Positions 8,064-15,356 of a stretch of 64,000 bases of DNA are shown one piece after another. The stretch comes from RGIG1995 sp045652425 (GTDB lineage: Bacteria; Bacillota; Clostridia; Oscillospirales; CAG-272), in contig JAZRUG010000018.1 in NCBI GenBank assembly GCA_045652425.1, positions 1 to 64,000 on the forward strand. Direction: 5' to 3'. The position numbers and the translations under genes were made by a program. Positions within the stretch are counted from its first letter, which is position 1; each line of letters starts with the position of its first letter. The notes beneath the pieces were generated by a model. It was not told where the DNA came from. It was given only the letters and a program-made list of their open reading frames with translations, and did no database searches.

Positions 8064-8540
8064 ATGGGAGTTAAAAGAGAAACACTAAAAAGTGGGCGAG
8101 TTTTAAAAGCGTTAATAGAACAGTTTGAGAATGATAGAACAGAGCAGAACCTATTTGCGGTTTTTGGATGTTTGAGGGATAGTTATATTTGGATTCCTGG
8201 TTTCATGCAAATAAACGATGTTGATGCTAAAAAGTTTATTAACTCTGCTGTTGATGATATAATTACCACGGATGTGGGGATGGTATTTGAGCCCGACATC
8301 CTAAAAAACGGTGATAACAAGTTTTACCCTGTTTTTTCAAGCGTTGAAGAAATGGGGGACTATGGAAATAGGTTCAGTAAGATTGAAAAACATTTTTTTG
8401 ATGCAATGGCGTATTCAATGGGGAAACAAGAAACTGTAGGAATAGTGGTAAATGCTTTTTCAATTCCATTTATCATCCCAAAAGAATGGTTTGAAATAGT
8501 TGTAAATATGCCTTCACAAATTGACGAAGAAGAGGACTAG
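8064..8540 (+). CDS. SseB-like domain protein
   Basis: A 158-residue soluble protein. FYPVFSSVEEMGDYGNRF near residues 92-109, followed by VGIVVNAFSIPFIIP, matches the pattern of SseB N-terminal domains (strand, LPVFTSxEEL helix, then a hydrophobic strand). SseB-like proteins are common in accessory gene sets and are often immunity-like or of unknown function. It is the last gene of the island 1 plus-strand cluster and ends in an acidic tail (DEEED). The domain assignment is moderate. Confidence 0.5.
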   Translation: MGVKRETLKSGRVLKALIEQFENDRTEQNLFAVFGCLRDSYIWIPGFMQINDVDAKKFINSAVDDIITTDVGMVFEPDILKNGDNKFYPVFSSVEEMGDYGNRFSKIEKHFFDAMAYSMGKQETVGIVVNAFSIPFIIPKEWFEIVVNMPSQIDEEED

Positions 8541-8556
8541 ATAATGTACACAAAGC

Positions 8557-8598
8557 AATACGCCTTATGACCGGTAAAGATTGGTCATAAGGCGTATT
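8557..8598. other. Perfect 16-bp inverted repeat after the SseB-like gene
   Basis: AATACGCCTTATGACC (8557-8572) pairs perfectly with GGTCATAAGGCGTATT (8583-8598). There is no T-tract, so it may act as a 3'-stabilising hairpin. The rest of 8599-8734 contains smaller hairpins (GCTCC...GGAGC near 8710) and no gene I can support. Confidence 0.7.
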
Positions 8599-8734
8599 CT
8601 GCTATATCTAACTTTGTAGGGGGAGTCGCTCTTGCTTTTTTGCAAAGGCATAAGTGCAAAAGGCAAGGGAAGTGCTTTGCAAAAAGCTTCGGTCATCGCT
8701 TAAAAACGCTCCACCGGAGCGTTTTTTACGCTGC

Positions 8735-8811
8735 GTTCGCCTTTCCCTCGTGAAGACAACGCCAAAACAAAAAAGCCACGTTAAGTGGCTTTTTTATTTT
8801 GGTGGAGTCGA
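8735..8811 (-). repeat. ssrA 3'-end plus terminator copy 2 (junction between islands 1 and 2)
   Basis: Identical over 77 bp to 4378-4454 and ending in the same 12-bp ssrA 3' end (8800-8811). The terminator stem is at 8769-8795. It separates the Fic/nuclease island from the phosphoesterase island. Confidence 0.85.
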
Positions 8812-8911
8812 CGCATCACTATCGATTTCTTGGCCGTTTACTATATGTATCGACTTGTCGGAAGCGATGGAGCACAGCTCTTGCCCTTGATTGCCTATTG
8901 CTTTTTTTGCG

Positions 8912-8950
8912 AAAAAATCTCCTGTTTGCCACGAGGTAACGGGAGATTTT
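8912..8950 (-). terminator. Intrinsic terminator of the island 2 operon
   Basis: AAAATCTCC near 8914-8922 pairs with GGAGATTTT at 8942-8950; the A-run at 8912-8917 is the T-tract on the minus strand. It lies just after the phosphoesterase stop. Confidence 0.75.
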
Positions 8951-8955
8951 AGTTG

Positions 8956-9636
8956 TTATTTATGAACGTAAGGTGATATAGGTATGCAGTCACTATCACT
9001 TACACAATAGTACTTGTTTTTTTCGGTATCATACATTATTACGGGAATATTGTTACTATCTTGAACTGTGCCATCGATGTAATAATGGTTATAACCATCG
9101 AAATATATGTCATGGTAATTAGGATTACCTGAGATTGTACAGGTTCCAATATGACCTGCAACGATCTTCATATCAAAATTATCTATTTTTCCTATATCGG
9201 CAGGATATTTTTGTGTGTATATATGTTCCATTGTTCCGATTTCCCAATATCCTTCAGCTGCCGCTTCTTCATCTATGCCTGCGTGAACAAATATTGTATT
9301 ATCTAAAACATAGTATAATGGGAGTGACGACATCCACTTTAAATATTTTGTGTCGGTTAGTTGTGTTTTCTCCCCCATTCCAAAACGATTTTCGTTTATA
9401 GGCCATGAACCGTCTACTGCTTGTTCTTCATGGTTTCCACGAAGAGCAATGATTTTTTCTTTACCATATTGTTTTTGTAAATTCATTATTCTATCTAAAA
9501 CACCATAACTATTTGGGCCGTGTATGTAGTCACCTAAAAGAATCAACATATTGTCGTTAGATAAATCAATTTTTGCTAATGCTAATTCAAACTCTTCTAA
9601 ATATCCATGAATATCAGACATTGCATATATTTTCAT
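8956..9636 (-). CDS. Calcineurin-like metallophosphoesterase (PPP-type)
   Basis: A 226-residue phosphatase with the ordered metal-binding motifs SDIHG (7-11), GDYIHG (about 35-40, in place of the usual GDxxDRG), GNHE (about 67-70), FVHAG and AGHIG. Bacterial enzymes of this type hydrolyse phosphoproteins or dinucleotides such as Ap4A. The aspartate-arginine of GDxxDRG is replaced by H-G, so the substrate pocket may differ. It is the last gene of the three-gene operon in island 2 and its start overlaps the upstream gene by 23 bp, implying translational coupling. Confidence 0.85.
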   Translation of the reverse strand: MKIYAMSDIHGYLEEFELALAKIDLSNDNMLILLGDYIHGPNSYGVLDRIMNLQKQYGKEKIIALRGNHEEQAVDGSWPINENRFGMGEKTQLTDTKYLKWMSSLPLYYVLDNTIFVHAGIDEEAAAEGYWEIGTMEHIYTQKYPADIGKIDNFDMKIVAGHIGTCTISGNPNYHDIYFDGYNHYYIDGTVQDSNNIPVIMYDTEKNKYYCVSDSDCIPISPYVHK

Positions 9637-10567
9637 TTTTTATCCTTTCTAAGTTTTTTAAATAAATATCTTTTTGATGCTCCCAAAACTCAATTGCAAA
9701 CTCAATGTAATCTATAAGAGTTGCATAATTATTGATGTTTAAATTAGATTTTGATAAAAGCTTATCATATAAGGTTTTTTCATTTGTATTATTAGTGTCA
9801 ATGTGGTAAAAAGTTTTACAGTAATTACTAGTACTTCCGATTTTTATAAGAAAGTGTTTTAATGCTTCCATAGAGTCTTTTTGGTTAATATTAACCCCTG
9901 ATAGCACAATACATTTACTTAGGTCCTTTTTTTGAATGTCGTACTTATAGAAATTATCTATATTTTTTATTAAAACATCAAGTCTATCAAATTTGTCTCT
10001 GCCTTTTAAACAATTTAACCCTCCAGTTGTTGGCATTAGAGAAAAGTTAAAAATTGAATGGTGCATTGATTTACAGAGCAATAAAAGATTCAATAAACTA
10101 TCAGTTACAATCTCATCAAGTTGGAGTTTTTTAATTATTTCCCAAAAATCTGAAATTTTCTTTTCATTAAAGTTAAAAGAACAATCTCCGGCTATTCCTA
10201 TGCTGGTTTCACTAACAAGTTCGCTAGATGTTAAGGAGAGTTTTTGAGGATATTTTTTATACTCAAAAGTTCCAATAATACGTTTAAGCGAATCACTTGA
10301 AATCCACAATTGCACACTTTTTTTGTCGCTATACGGAGGAAAAGACTCGTTGGTTATCCATTCTTTAGCTTCTAATGGAATGTTCAAAACATCATTATAA
10401 GCAATTAAATAATATTGCCAAGCTCGTCTTGAGGAATCTGGATCATAAATAAACAATTTCTTAGAATCAAAATCTAAATCTATCTCCAGTTGTTTTAGCT
10501 CTGCTTTTTTCAGTTTTATAATTCTATTTTGTAAATCTTCAATTTTTTGTATATCCATGTTTGACAC
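9614..10567 (-). CDS. Hypothetical protein of island 2
   Basis: A 317-residue soluble, lysine-rich protein with no signal peptide or membrane segment. A coiled-coil-prone N-terminus (residues 1-30) is followed by a mixed alpha/beta body with W-rich stretches (RRAWQYYLIAYND, EAKEWITNESFPPY). I do not recognise the family. It overlaps the phosphoesterase gene by 23 bp, so the two products are probably made together and may interact; its length and context would suit a sensor or effector in an accessory locus, which is inference. Confidence 0.6.
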   Translation of the reverse strand: MSNMDIQKIEDLQNRIIKLKKAELKQLEIDLDFDSKKLFIYDPDSSRRAWQYYLIAYNDVLNIPLEAKEWITNESFPPYSDKKSVQLWISSDSLKRIIGTFEYKKYPQKLSLTSSELVSETSIGIAGDCSFNFNEKKISDFWEIIKKLQLDEIVTDSLLNLLLLCKSMHHSIFNFSLMPTTGGLNCLKGRDKFDRLDVLIKNIDNFYKYDIQKKDLSKCIVLSGVNINQKDSMEALKHFLIKIGSTSNYCKTFYHIDTNNTNEKTLYDKLLSKSNLNINNYATLIDYIEFAIEFWEHQKDIYLKNLERIKNENICNV

Positions 10568-10581
10568 CCTTCATAAAAAAG

Positions 10582-10863
10582 TTAATCCTTAATCTCCATT
10601 CTCAAGTTTGGTTGCAGAGTTGAGTAAAATCCATGCTTTTTAAAAATATCTAAATACTCTTTTAATGTATATTCACTATCCGTATAGTGTTTAAAAATTT
10701 CCAGCAAATTATCAGGAGTAACTTTTTTACCAAACCAAATTGCGTTGTATAATGATTCATGATAAATATTTACATCTCTAATAGTGGTATATTCAATAAT
10801 TTCAAAGTCCATGATCTTAAATCCAACATTTGTTAAAAATTCAATCAACATTATAATTTGCAT
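10582..10863 (-). CDS. Small hypothetical protein, first gene of the island 2 operon
   Basis: A 93-residue protein, possibly starting at the internal Met (IMDFEIIEY) rather than the first ATG. It is acidic, rich in Tyr and Ile, and ends 14 bp before the next gene. No motif recognised. It begins about 265 bp from the ssrA 3' end; that gap holds AT-rich DNA and the hairpins at 11065-11124. Confidence 0.5.
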   Translation of the reverse strand: MQIIMLIEFLTNVGFKIMDFEIIEYTTIRDVNIYHESLYNAIWFGKKVTPDNLLEIFKHYTDSEYTLKEYLDIFKKHGFYSTLQPNLRMEIKD

Positions 10864-11064
10864 CCTTTCAAATTAAAATTTTGAATATAGACTAGTAAAT
10901 TTTGTTTAAAGTCTTATATATAGTATGAATTTTTTTCTGTATGATTTCATAACTTGTTTTTGAGGCATTATTGTTTCTCACTTATTTTTTGTTATATAGG
11001 TATAGCAAAATTTTCTAAAAACTATATATTTAATAAAGAACTTTTAGTAGATGATTAAAAGTCA

Positions 11065-11096
11065 ATACTCACAAAGACAGTTTTCTTTGTGAGTAT
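11065..11096. terminator. Hairpin downstream of ssrA, probable terminator
   Basis: A perfect 13-bp stem (ATACTCACAAAGA / TCTTTGTGAGTAT) with a T-rich tract on both sides, preceded on the ssrA side by a smaller TTCTCAC/GTGAGAA hairpin (about 11106-11124). It is unrelated to the terminator attached to the two displaced ssrA ends, so ssrA now uses an element-derived terminator. Confidence 0.7.
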
Positions 11097-11128
11097 GCTT
11101 TTTATTTCTCACTTTTTGTGAGAATCAA

Positions 11129-11140
11129 TGGTGGAGTCGA
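11129..11140. other. Attachment-site core at the ssrA 3' end
   Basis: TGGTGGAGTCGA forms the encoded CCA end and acceptor-stem half of tmRNA. The same 12 bases occur at 4443-4454 and 8800-8811. No integrase gene remains in the window, so mobility would need one in trans. Confidence 0.75.
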
Positions 11141-11479
11141 GGGGAGTCGAACCCCTGTCCGAAAATCTATTCACACATCTTTCTCCGGGTGCATTTTGTC
11201 TATTGAGTTTCCGCATATCAACGCCGACAAACAGGCTTTAATATGCGTATCGCTTTAGTTCATGACTGCTATAAACGATAATTTACAGTTCACGTTCACC
11301 GCTAATTTGACACCTCAGCCGAGGGCGCGGTATTCCTCGGGGAGATGCGCTGCAACTTAGGCAGCGAGTGCTACGTTTTCGTTAGCGTTTAATTTTAAAA
11401 AGTACAGTTGTTTAAAGAGGTACTGCATCTCTACCCGCTTAACATGCTTCAAAATCCCCGTCGAAACCTTTACGACCCC
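11129..11479 (-). ncRNA. ssrA: Transfer-messenger RNA (tmRNA)
   Basis: The minus strand has a tRNA-like 5' end (GGGGTCG then TAAAGGTTTCGACGGGG) and a 3' end with T-arm GGGGTTCGACTCCCC and CGACTCCACCA. The 7-bp acceptor stem pairs with one G-U. The length of 351 nt is normal. The tag reading frame (11386 down to 11357) encodes ANENVALAA then TAA, matching the usual AL(A)A degradation signal; an AAC codon just upstream could add one residue. With SmpB it rescues stalled ribosomes and tags the nascent protein for proteolysis. The gene is the integration target for the two islands on its 3' side. Confidence 0.97.
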
Positions 11480-11484
11480 ATAAG

Positions 11485-11608
11485 GCAATATCGGTAAAAC
11501 CGATATTGCAGTGAAATATTTTGTGAGGGACACAAAATGTGAAATATTGGCTTCGCCAATATGATATTCACACTTCGTGTGAGTGATATATTTTGCTTAA
11601 CGCAAAAT
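11485..11608. repeat. Array of five short hairpins upstream of ssrA
   Basis: Five consecutive stem-loops: GCAATATCGG/CCGATATTGC, ATTTTGTG/CACAAAAT, ATATTGGC/GCCAATAT, TCACAC/GTGTGA and ATTTTGC/GCAAAAT. They are joined by GTGAAATAT- or GTGATAT-like linkers. It lies between the 5' end of ssrA and the esterase stop. No ORF explains it; it looks like a composite palindromic intergenic repeat. Confidence 0.75.
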
Positions 11609-11673
11609 GTTTGAAGTAACTTTGATAAAAAATGTAGTGTTGTTTTAATAATTACAGTGTTAGTATGTGTCAT

Positions 11674-12537
11674 TTATGCTTTAGGCATACCGTGTTCTTC
11701 TTCGAGCCAACTATATGAAATCTCCATCCAGTCTGCTAAACGTTGGTCTGCAACACAGGTCGATCTTCTTCCGTTTGCTTGGCCATGTCTGCCATGCTCG
11801 TATATATGCATCTCCATAGGAACGTTATTTTTACGGAGAGCAATTCCAAACATAAGCGAAGTTTCAACAGGAACCGATGCATCTTCGTAGGTATGCCAAA
11901 TAAATGTGGGCGGTGTGTTTTCGCTAATTTGTTTCTCAAGGCACTGCATCTGGAGAGCTTCTTCATCTTCAAACTTTTCGCCCTCGCCAAGCAAATTCTT
12001 AAACGAACCAACAGAGCCATTAAGCTTTCTTTCAACGTTCTGTGATATAACAGGGTATGAAAGAACTAGTGAAGAGAACTTCAACATGTCGCTTTCAACT
12101 CCGAGAATATCGGCAAGAAAAGGTTTATCCCAGAAAACGCCAAGACTTGCAGCCAGGTGTCCCCCTGCCGAAAAGCCGCATACAAAAATCTTATCTGTGT
12201 CTACTTTCCATTCTTCTGCGTTTTCCTTAATCATAAGCAGAGCTTTTCCCGCTTCTGCTAACTGAACGGGGAAACGTGCGGGGGCGCAAGAATATCTTAA
12301 AACAAAGCAGTTATATCCTTTTGCCATATAGAACAAAGCAATAGGCTCGCACTCTCTGTCTGAGGTGTATCTGTATGCTCCTCCGGGACAAATAAGCATA
12401 GTCGGTCTTTTTTGCATATATTTAGAAAGTTCTTCTGTCTCATTAGGAATATATACGTGTAATTTAGGTTGATAATCAGTCTTTTCGCAATCTAACTTTG
12501 AATAATCGATATTAATATCGAGTTCTTTATAAATCAT
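11674..12537 (-). CDS. Alpha/beta-hydrolase, acetyl-esterase/BD-FAE type
   Basis: The start is placed at 12537 (287 residues, beginning MIYKELD) because AAGGATAGG lies upstream and a longer frame would run into smpB. The protein has the oxyanion-hole motif CPGGAYR near residue 58, the nucleophile elbow GFSAGG at about 128-133 with its catalytic serine, and a C-terminal HGRHG containing the probable catalytic histidine, with an aspartate in EDASVPV. It is cytoplasmic (no signal peptide). Enzymes of this family remove acetyl or other short acyl groups from sugars or small esters. It follows smpB by 10 bp, so the pair is co-transcribed. Confidence 0.88.
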   Translation of the reverse strand: MIYKELDINIDYSKLDCEKTDYQPKLHVYIPNETEELSKYMQKRPTMLICPGGAYRYTSDRECEPIALFYMAKGYNCFVLRYSCAPARFPVQLAEAGKALLMIKENAEEWKVDTDKIFVCGFSAGGHLAASLGVFWDKPFLADILGVESDMLKFSSLVLSYPVISQNVERKLNGSVGSFKNLLGEGEKFEDEEALQMQCLEKQISENTPPTFIWHTYEDASVPVETSLMFGIALRKNNVPMEMHIYEHGRHGQANGRRSTCVADQRLADWMEISYSWLEEEHGMPKA

Positions 12538-12547
12538 AGTTTTACAC

Positions 12548-13018
12548 CTATCCTTTATTTCTTTCGCGCATAGCTCGGTCAATTGTTCTTTCGGCTTGTT
12601 TCTTTGCTTCAGTTTCTCTCTTGTCATAAAGTTTTTTACCCTTGCAAAGACCTATCTCCATCTTTACTCTTGAACCTGAAAAATAAACCGACAAGGGAAC
12701 AAGTGTATACCCCTCTTTGCCTTTTAGGGAAAAAAGCTTAATTATTTCTTTCTTGTGCATTAAAAGTTTTTTATCACGAAGAGGCTCTCTGTTAAAAATA
12801 TTGCCTTTTTCGTATGGGCTTATATGCACACCAGTTGCAAAAATTTCGCCTTTGTCAATAACACAGTATGAATCTTTTAAGTTAACGGCACCTTGTCTGA
12901 CGGATTTTACTTCAGTTCCAAACAGTTGCACCCCGGCTTCGTAGGTATCTTCAACGAAAAAGTCATGGTAAGCTTTTTTGTTTTTTGCTACAATCTTTAT
13001 ATTTTTTTTCTGTTCCAT
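12548..13018 (-). CDS. smpB: SsrA-binding protein SmpB
   Basis: 156 residues from the ATG at 13018, chosen because AAAGGAG lies six bases upstream; an in-frame start 18 bp earlier lacks a site. The sequence shows the SmpB barrel (AYHDFFVEDTYEAGVQLFGTEVKSVRQG, HISPYEKGN) and the basic C-terminal tail (KLYDKRETEAKKQAERTIDRAMRER) that enters the ribosomal mRNA channel. It binds tmRNA and is required for trans-translation. ssrA itself lies about 1.1 kb downstream on the same strand, with the esterase gene between. Confidence 0.97.
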   Translation of the reverse strand: MEQKKNIKIVAKNKKAYHDFFVEDTYEAGVQLFGTEVKSVRQGAVNLKDSYCVIDKGEIFATGVHISPYEKGNIFNREPLRDKKLLMHKKEIIKLFSLKGKEGYTLVPLSVYFSGSRVKMEIGLCKGKKLYDKRETEAKKQAERTIDRAMRERNKG

Positions 13019-13121
13019 AACTTCTCCTTTCAACATACTACAGTTTTTTTTGCAGAGGTTATTATATCATAATTGTCAAGTTATTGCAAGAGGATTTTGT
13101 CTCTATTTCTGTAAAGAAAAG

Positions 13122-13149
13122 AAAAAACCCGTCTTTTTGACGGGTTTTT
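13122..13149. terminator. Bidirectional intrinsic terminator
   Basis: AAAAAACCCGTC and GACGGGTTTTT form the stem around a T5 loop. It lies just downstream of the cohesin/dockerin gene stop. Confidence 0.85.
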
Positions 13150-13163
13150 ATGTAATGTGCTTA

Positions 13164-14069
13164 TTACTTAGCGATCTGTGCTTCGTTACCAACGATGTAA
13201 TCAATAGCCTGCTGTGCATTATCTTCTGTACCCAAATCTGCTGCAGCATTTTCAAGAGCATCTTCGCTTGTAACTTTTTCAATCATTGTTGCATCAAATA
13301 CAGATACAAGACCATCTCTGTCAATGTCGCCCTTTACAACAACCTGAGCAGTCTTTTCATCAACTGTAATTGTGCTACCTGTCTTATACTGAACTTCTGT
13401 GCCGTTAATAGTAGCGGAACCTGCTTTTTTATCATTTGCTGCGGGAGTGGGAGCAACTACGATCATAGCACCTATGTTTGCATCTGCTACGAGTTCAAGT
13501 CCCTTATCGAGAATTGCCATTGCAAGTTCTTCCATATCGCCTGCGTATGTTGCGAACTGACCTTCAACTGCAAACGCTTCTACGTTACCAATGAGGAATT
13601 CGATGTTACTCTTGTTAAACAAAAGTGCGGGGTTTGCAATATCTTCAGCCGCAGTAAATGTTACTGTGAAGAGATTAGAAAGTTCTGTGTAACCTTCTTC
13701 GGTTGTAAACTCGTTTTTAATGCAAACAAACTTAACAGTATCATTTGCTACTTTGTATTTAACAGTAGAATCTGCAACGCTGCTCTGAATAGCTTCGTCA
13801 GATGCTGTTATTTTGCTTGAATCATAAGACAATGCAACTTCAAGACCTGCAATTTTAAAAGCTGTAATGTTTTCGTTGGAAATCTTTACGTTAACGTCAA
13901 AAGTTCCGTCTTTAGCAACAGGTTCTGATGTTGTTGTAACCATAAGGTTAAGGTTTCCTGTAGATTCTGCAGGAGTTGTACCGGATGCAAACAAGCTTCC
14001 TGCGATAATTACGCACGCCAATACACCGGCAAGTATAGAGAGTTTGAGAATATGCTTTTTAAATTTCAT
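13164..14069 (-). CDS. Secreted cohesin-like/dockerin-like protein
   Basis: A 301-residue exported protein: signal peptide (about 1-30), a beta-sandwich resembling type I cohesins (about 38-165: FDVNVKISNENITAFKIAGLEVALSYDSSKI), then a low-complexity linker. A final dockerin-like module has one canonical calcium loop, GDIDRDGLVSVFD (247-259); the second repeat is degenerate. RBS AGAGGTG precedes the ATG. It suggests extracellular cohesin-dockerin assembly as in ruminococci. The same pre-dockerin segment (VDxxxxxVVVKGDID) occurs in the BspA-like protein at 32119, so the two may share a partner. It is a single gene with its own terminator. Confidence 0.75.
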   Translation of the reverse strand: MKFKKHILKLSILAGVLACVIIAGSLFASGTTPAESTGNLNLMVTTTSEPVAKDGTFDVNVKISNENITAFKIAGLEVALSYDSSKITASDEAIQSSVADSTVKYKVANDTVKFVCIKNEFTTEEGYTELSNLFTVTFTAAEDIANPALLFNKSNIEFLIGNVEAFAVEGQFATYAGDMEELAMAILDKGLELVADANIGAMIVVAPTPAANDKKAGSATINGTEVQYKTGSTITVDEKTAQVVVKGDIDRDGLVSVFDATMIEKVTSEDALENAAADLGTEDNAQQAIDYIVGNEAQIAK

Positions 14070-14226
14070 AATAGCACCTCTAAAAATATTATTTCAGTTG
14101 ATAACATTATACATCATTGTTGAAAGGTTGTCAAGGACTTTTTATCTCTGGTTTGAAAAAAAAATGGGTATGAATTTGTGCAAATTCAACTATTGATTAG
14201 CGTTTGTGATGTGGGAAAATGTGATT

Positions 14227-15105
14227 TCAATCCACATCATAGATGATTTCTTCGGGTGGGGTATCCATTTTGTAAGGGTTTCTCATAAGTCTTTGAAGCA
14301 TCTTAAATGAAGAAGCGTAGTAATATCCGTCACATATTCTTTCGTCAGTAACAACGCAAATATCTGAATAAATCTTTTCTTCTACGTTTCCGTCTGAATT
14401 AAGCTCGTAAGCTTTCCTTCTTTTGCCAAAAGCTACAAACAAAGGAACGTTACCGAAATCGTAAATGTGATGGAAAATTGGAGGGATTCCCAACGAGCCC
14501 ATCGATGTAATAACCATAGAAGCATGGAATGGGCTGACTTTTAACAAGAATTTCGGGAGTATGCCGAAATAGTCAAGTACTCTAAGCATAAATACTGCGA
14601 ATTTTAATACGAATCTCGGAATGTAGTTCAATATTCTTGCAGTTTTGTCAAAATCGCTTTCTTCTTGTTTCTTACGATATTCTTGAACTGAAGTATTAAA
14701 AACGTTATATACGTCAAGAGGAGTGGCGCTTGGATCGAATATCATTTTTATACATGTTTCAGGAGATTCAAGTGACATCTGTTTTTTTATCGTAATTGCA
14801 ACTTCTATTTTGTTTCTTGCAAAAACCTGTTGTCCTGCAACAAATCTGTTTATCGCAGGGCGTTGTGAAACGGTTCTTACGTAAGCGGCGATAATAAGGT
14901 GTACGAGACCGAAATGCTCATACCCTTTTTCGTGCATTTCTTTTATGTATTGTTCGGCTTTTGTAATATCAACGTTTGCAGAAAACATATTCATAGCGTC
15001 ACTGCGGTAACGCATTATGAAAGGCATAAGTTTGATTATTGGATCAATGTTTTTCAGCAGATAACCGTCTGCTCTGTCGCCAAAACGGCGTTTTCTTTCT
15101 TTCAT
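14227..15105 (-). CDS. Lipoyl-less 2-oxoacid dehydrogenase E2-like acyltransferase domain protein
   Basis: 292 residues with the chloramphenicol-acetyltransferase-like E2 catalytic fold but no lipoyl or peripheral-subunit domain. The N-terminal FGLVHLIIAAYVRTVSQRPAINRF and the ITSMGSLGIPPIFHHIYDFG strand are family-like. The active-site motif, HRxxDG in true E2, reads ERICDG, so the catalytic histidine is replaced by glutamate. It therefore is unlikely to work as a classical acyltransferase core. Short forms like this occur as single genes in clostridia; function unknown. Here it stands alone between the cohesin-like gene and the divergent cpsD promoter. Confidence 0.7.
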   Translation of the reverse strand: MKERKRRFGDRADGYLLKNIDPIIKLMPFIMRYRSDAMNMFSANVDITKAEQYIKEMHEKGYEHFGLVHLIIAAYVRTVSQRPAINRFVAGQQVFARNKIEVAITIKKQMSLESPETCIKMIFDPSATPLDVYNVFNTSVQEYRKKQEESDFDKTARILNYIPRFVLKFAVFMLRVLDYFGILPKFLLKVSPFHASMVITSMGSLGIPPIFHHIYDFGNVPLFVAFGKRRKAYELNSDGNVEEKIYSDICVVTDERICDGYYYASSFKMLQRLMRNPYKMDTPPEEIIYDVD

Positions 15106-15245
15106 AACATACTCCTTATTGTTATTATCTTTCGTTTATTGTACACTTAAAATGTTGATATGTCAATAAATAGTTAAAATTTAGTTTTGTTTCGTTTCTT
15201 GGTTGAGAAGGTAAAGAAAGTTTTGGTCTTGGGGAGTTTTTTGTA

Positions 15246-15274
15246 TTGACAAGATGTGGACATGATGATATAAT
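15246..15274 (+). promoter_or_regulatory. Promoter of cpsD-cpsB
   Basis: TTGACA (15246) and TATAAT (15269) with a 17-bp spacer, about 80 bp upstream of the cpsD start. Confidence 0.75.
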
Positions 15275-15356
15275 ATATATAATTTGGTCATTTGTTTTTA
15301 GCAGTTGTTCAACTGTTAATTGAATCTATTACTAAATATAAAGGGAGGAAGTTTTC

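Noticed and set aside
8654..8890. 78-residue frame across the second ssrA-end repeat
   Set aside because: It reads through a terminator and the att core and is explained by the repeat; no ribosome site.
12978..13820. 280-residue plus-strand frame rich in Cys and Phe
   Set aside because: It covers the cohesin/dockerin gene and part of smpB in antisense and has no ribosome site.
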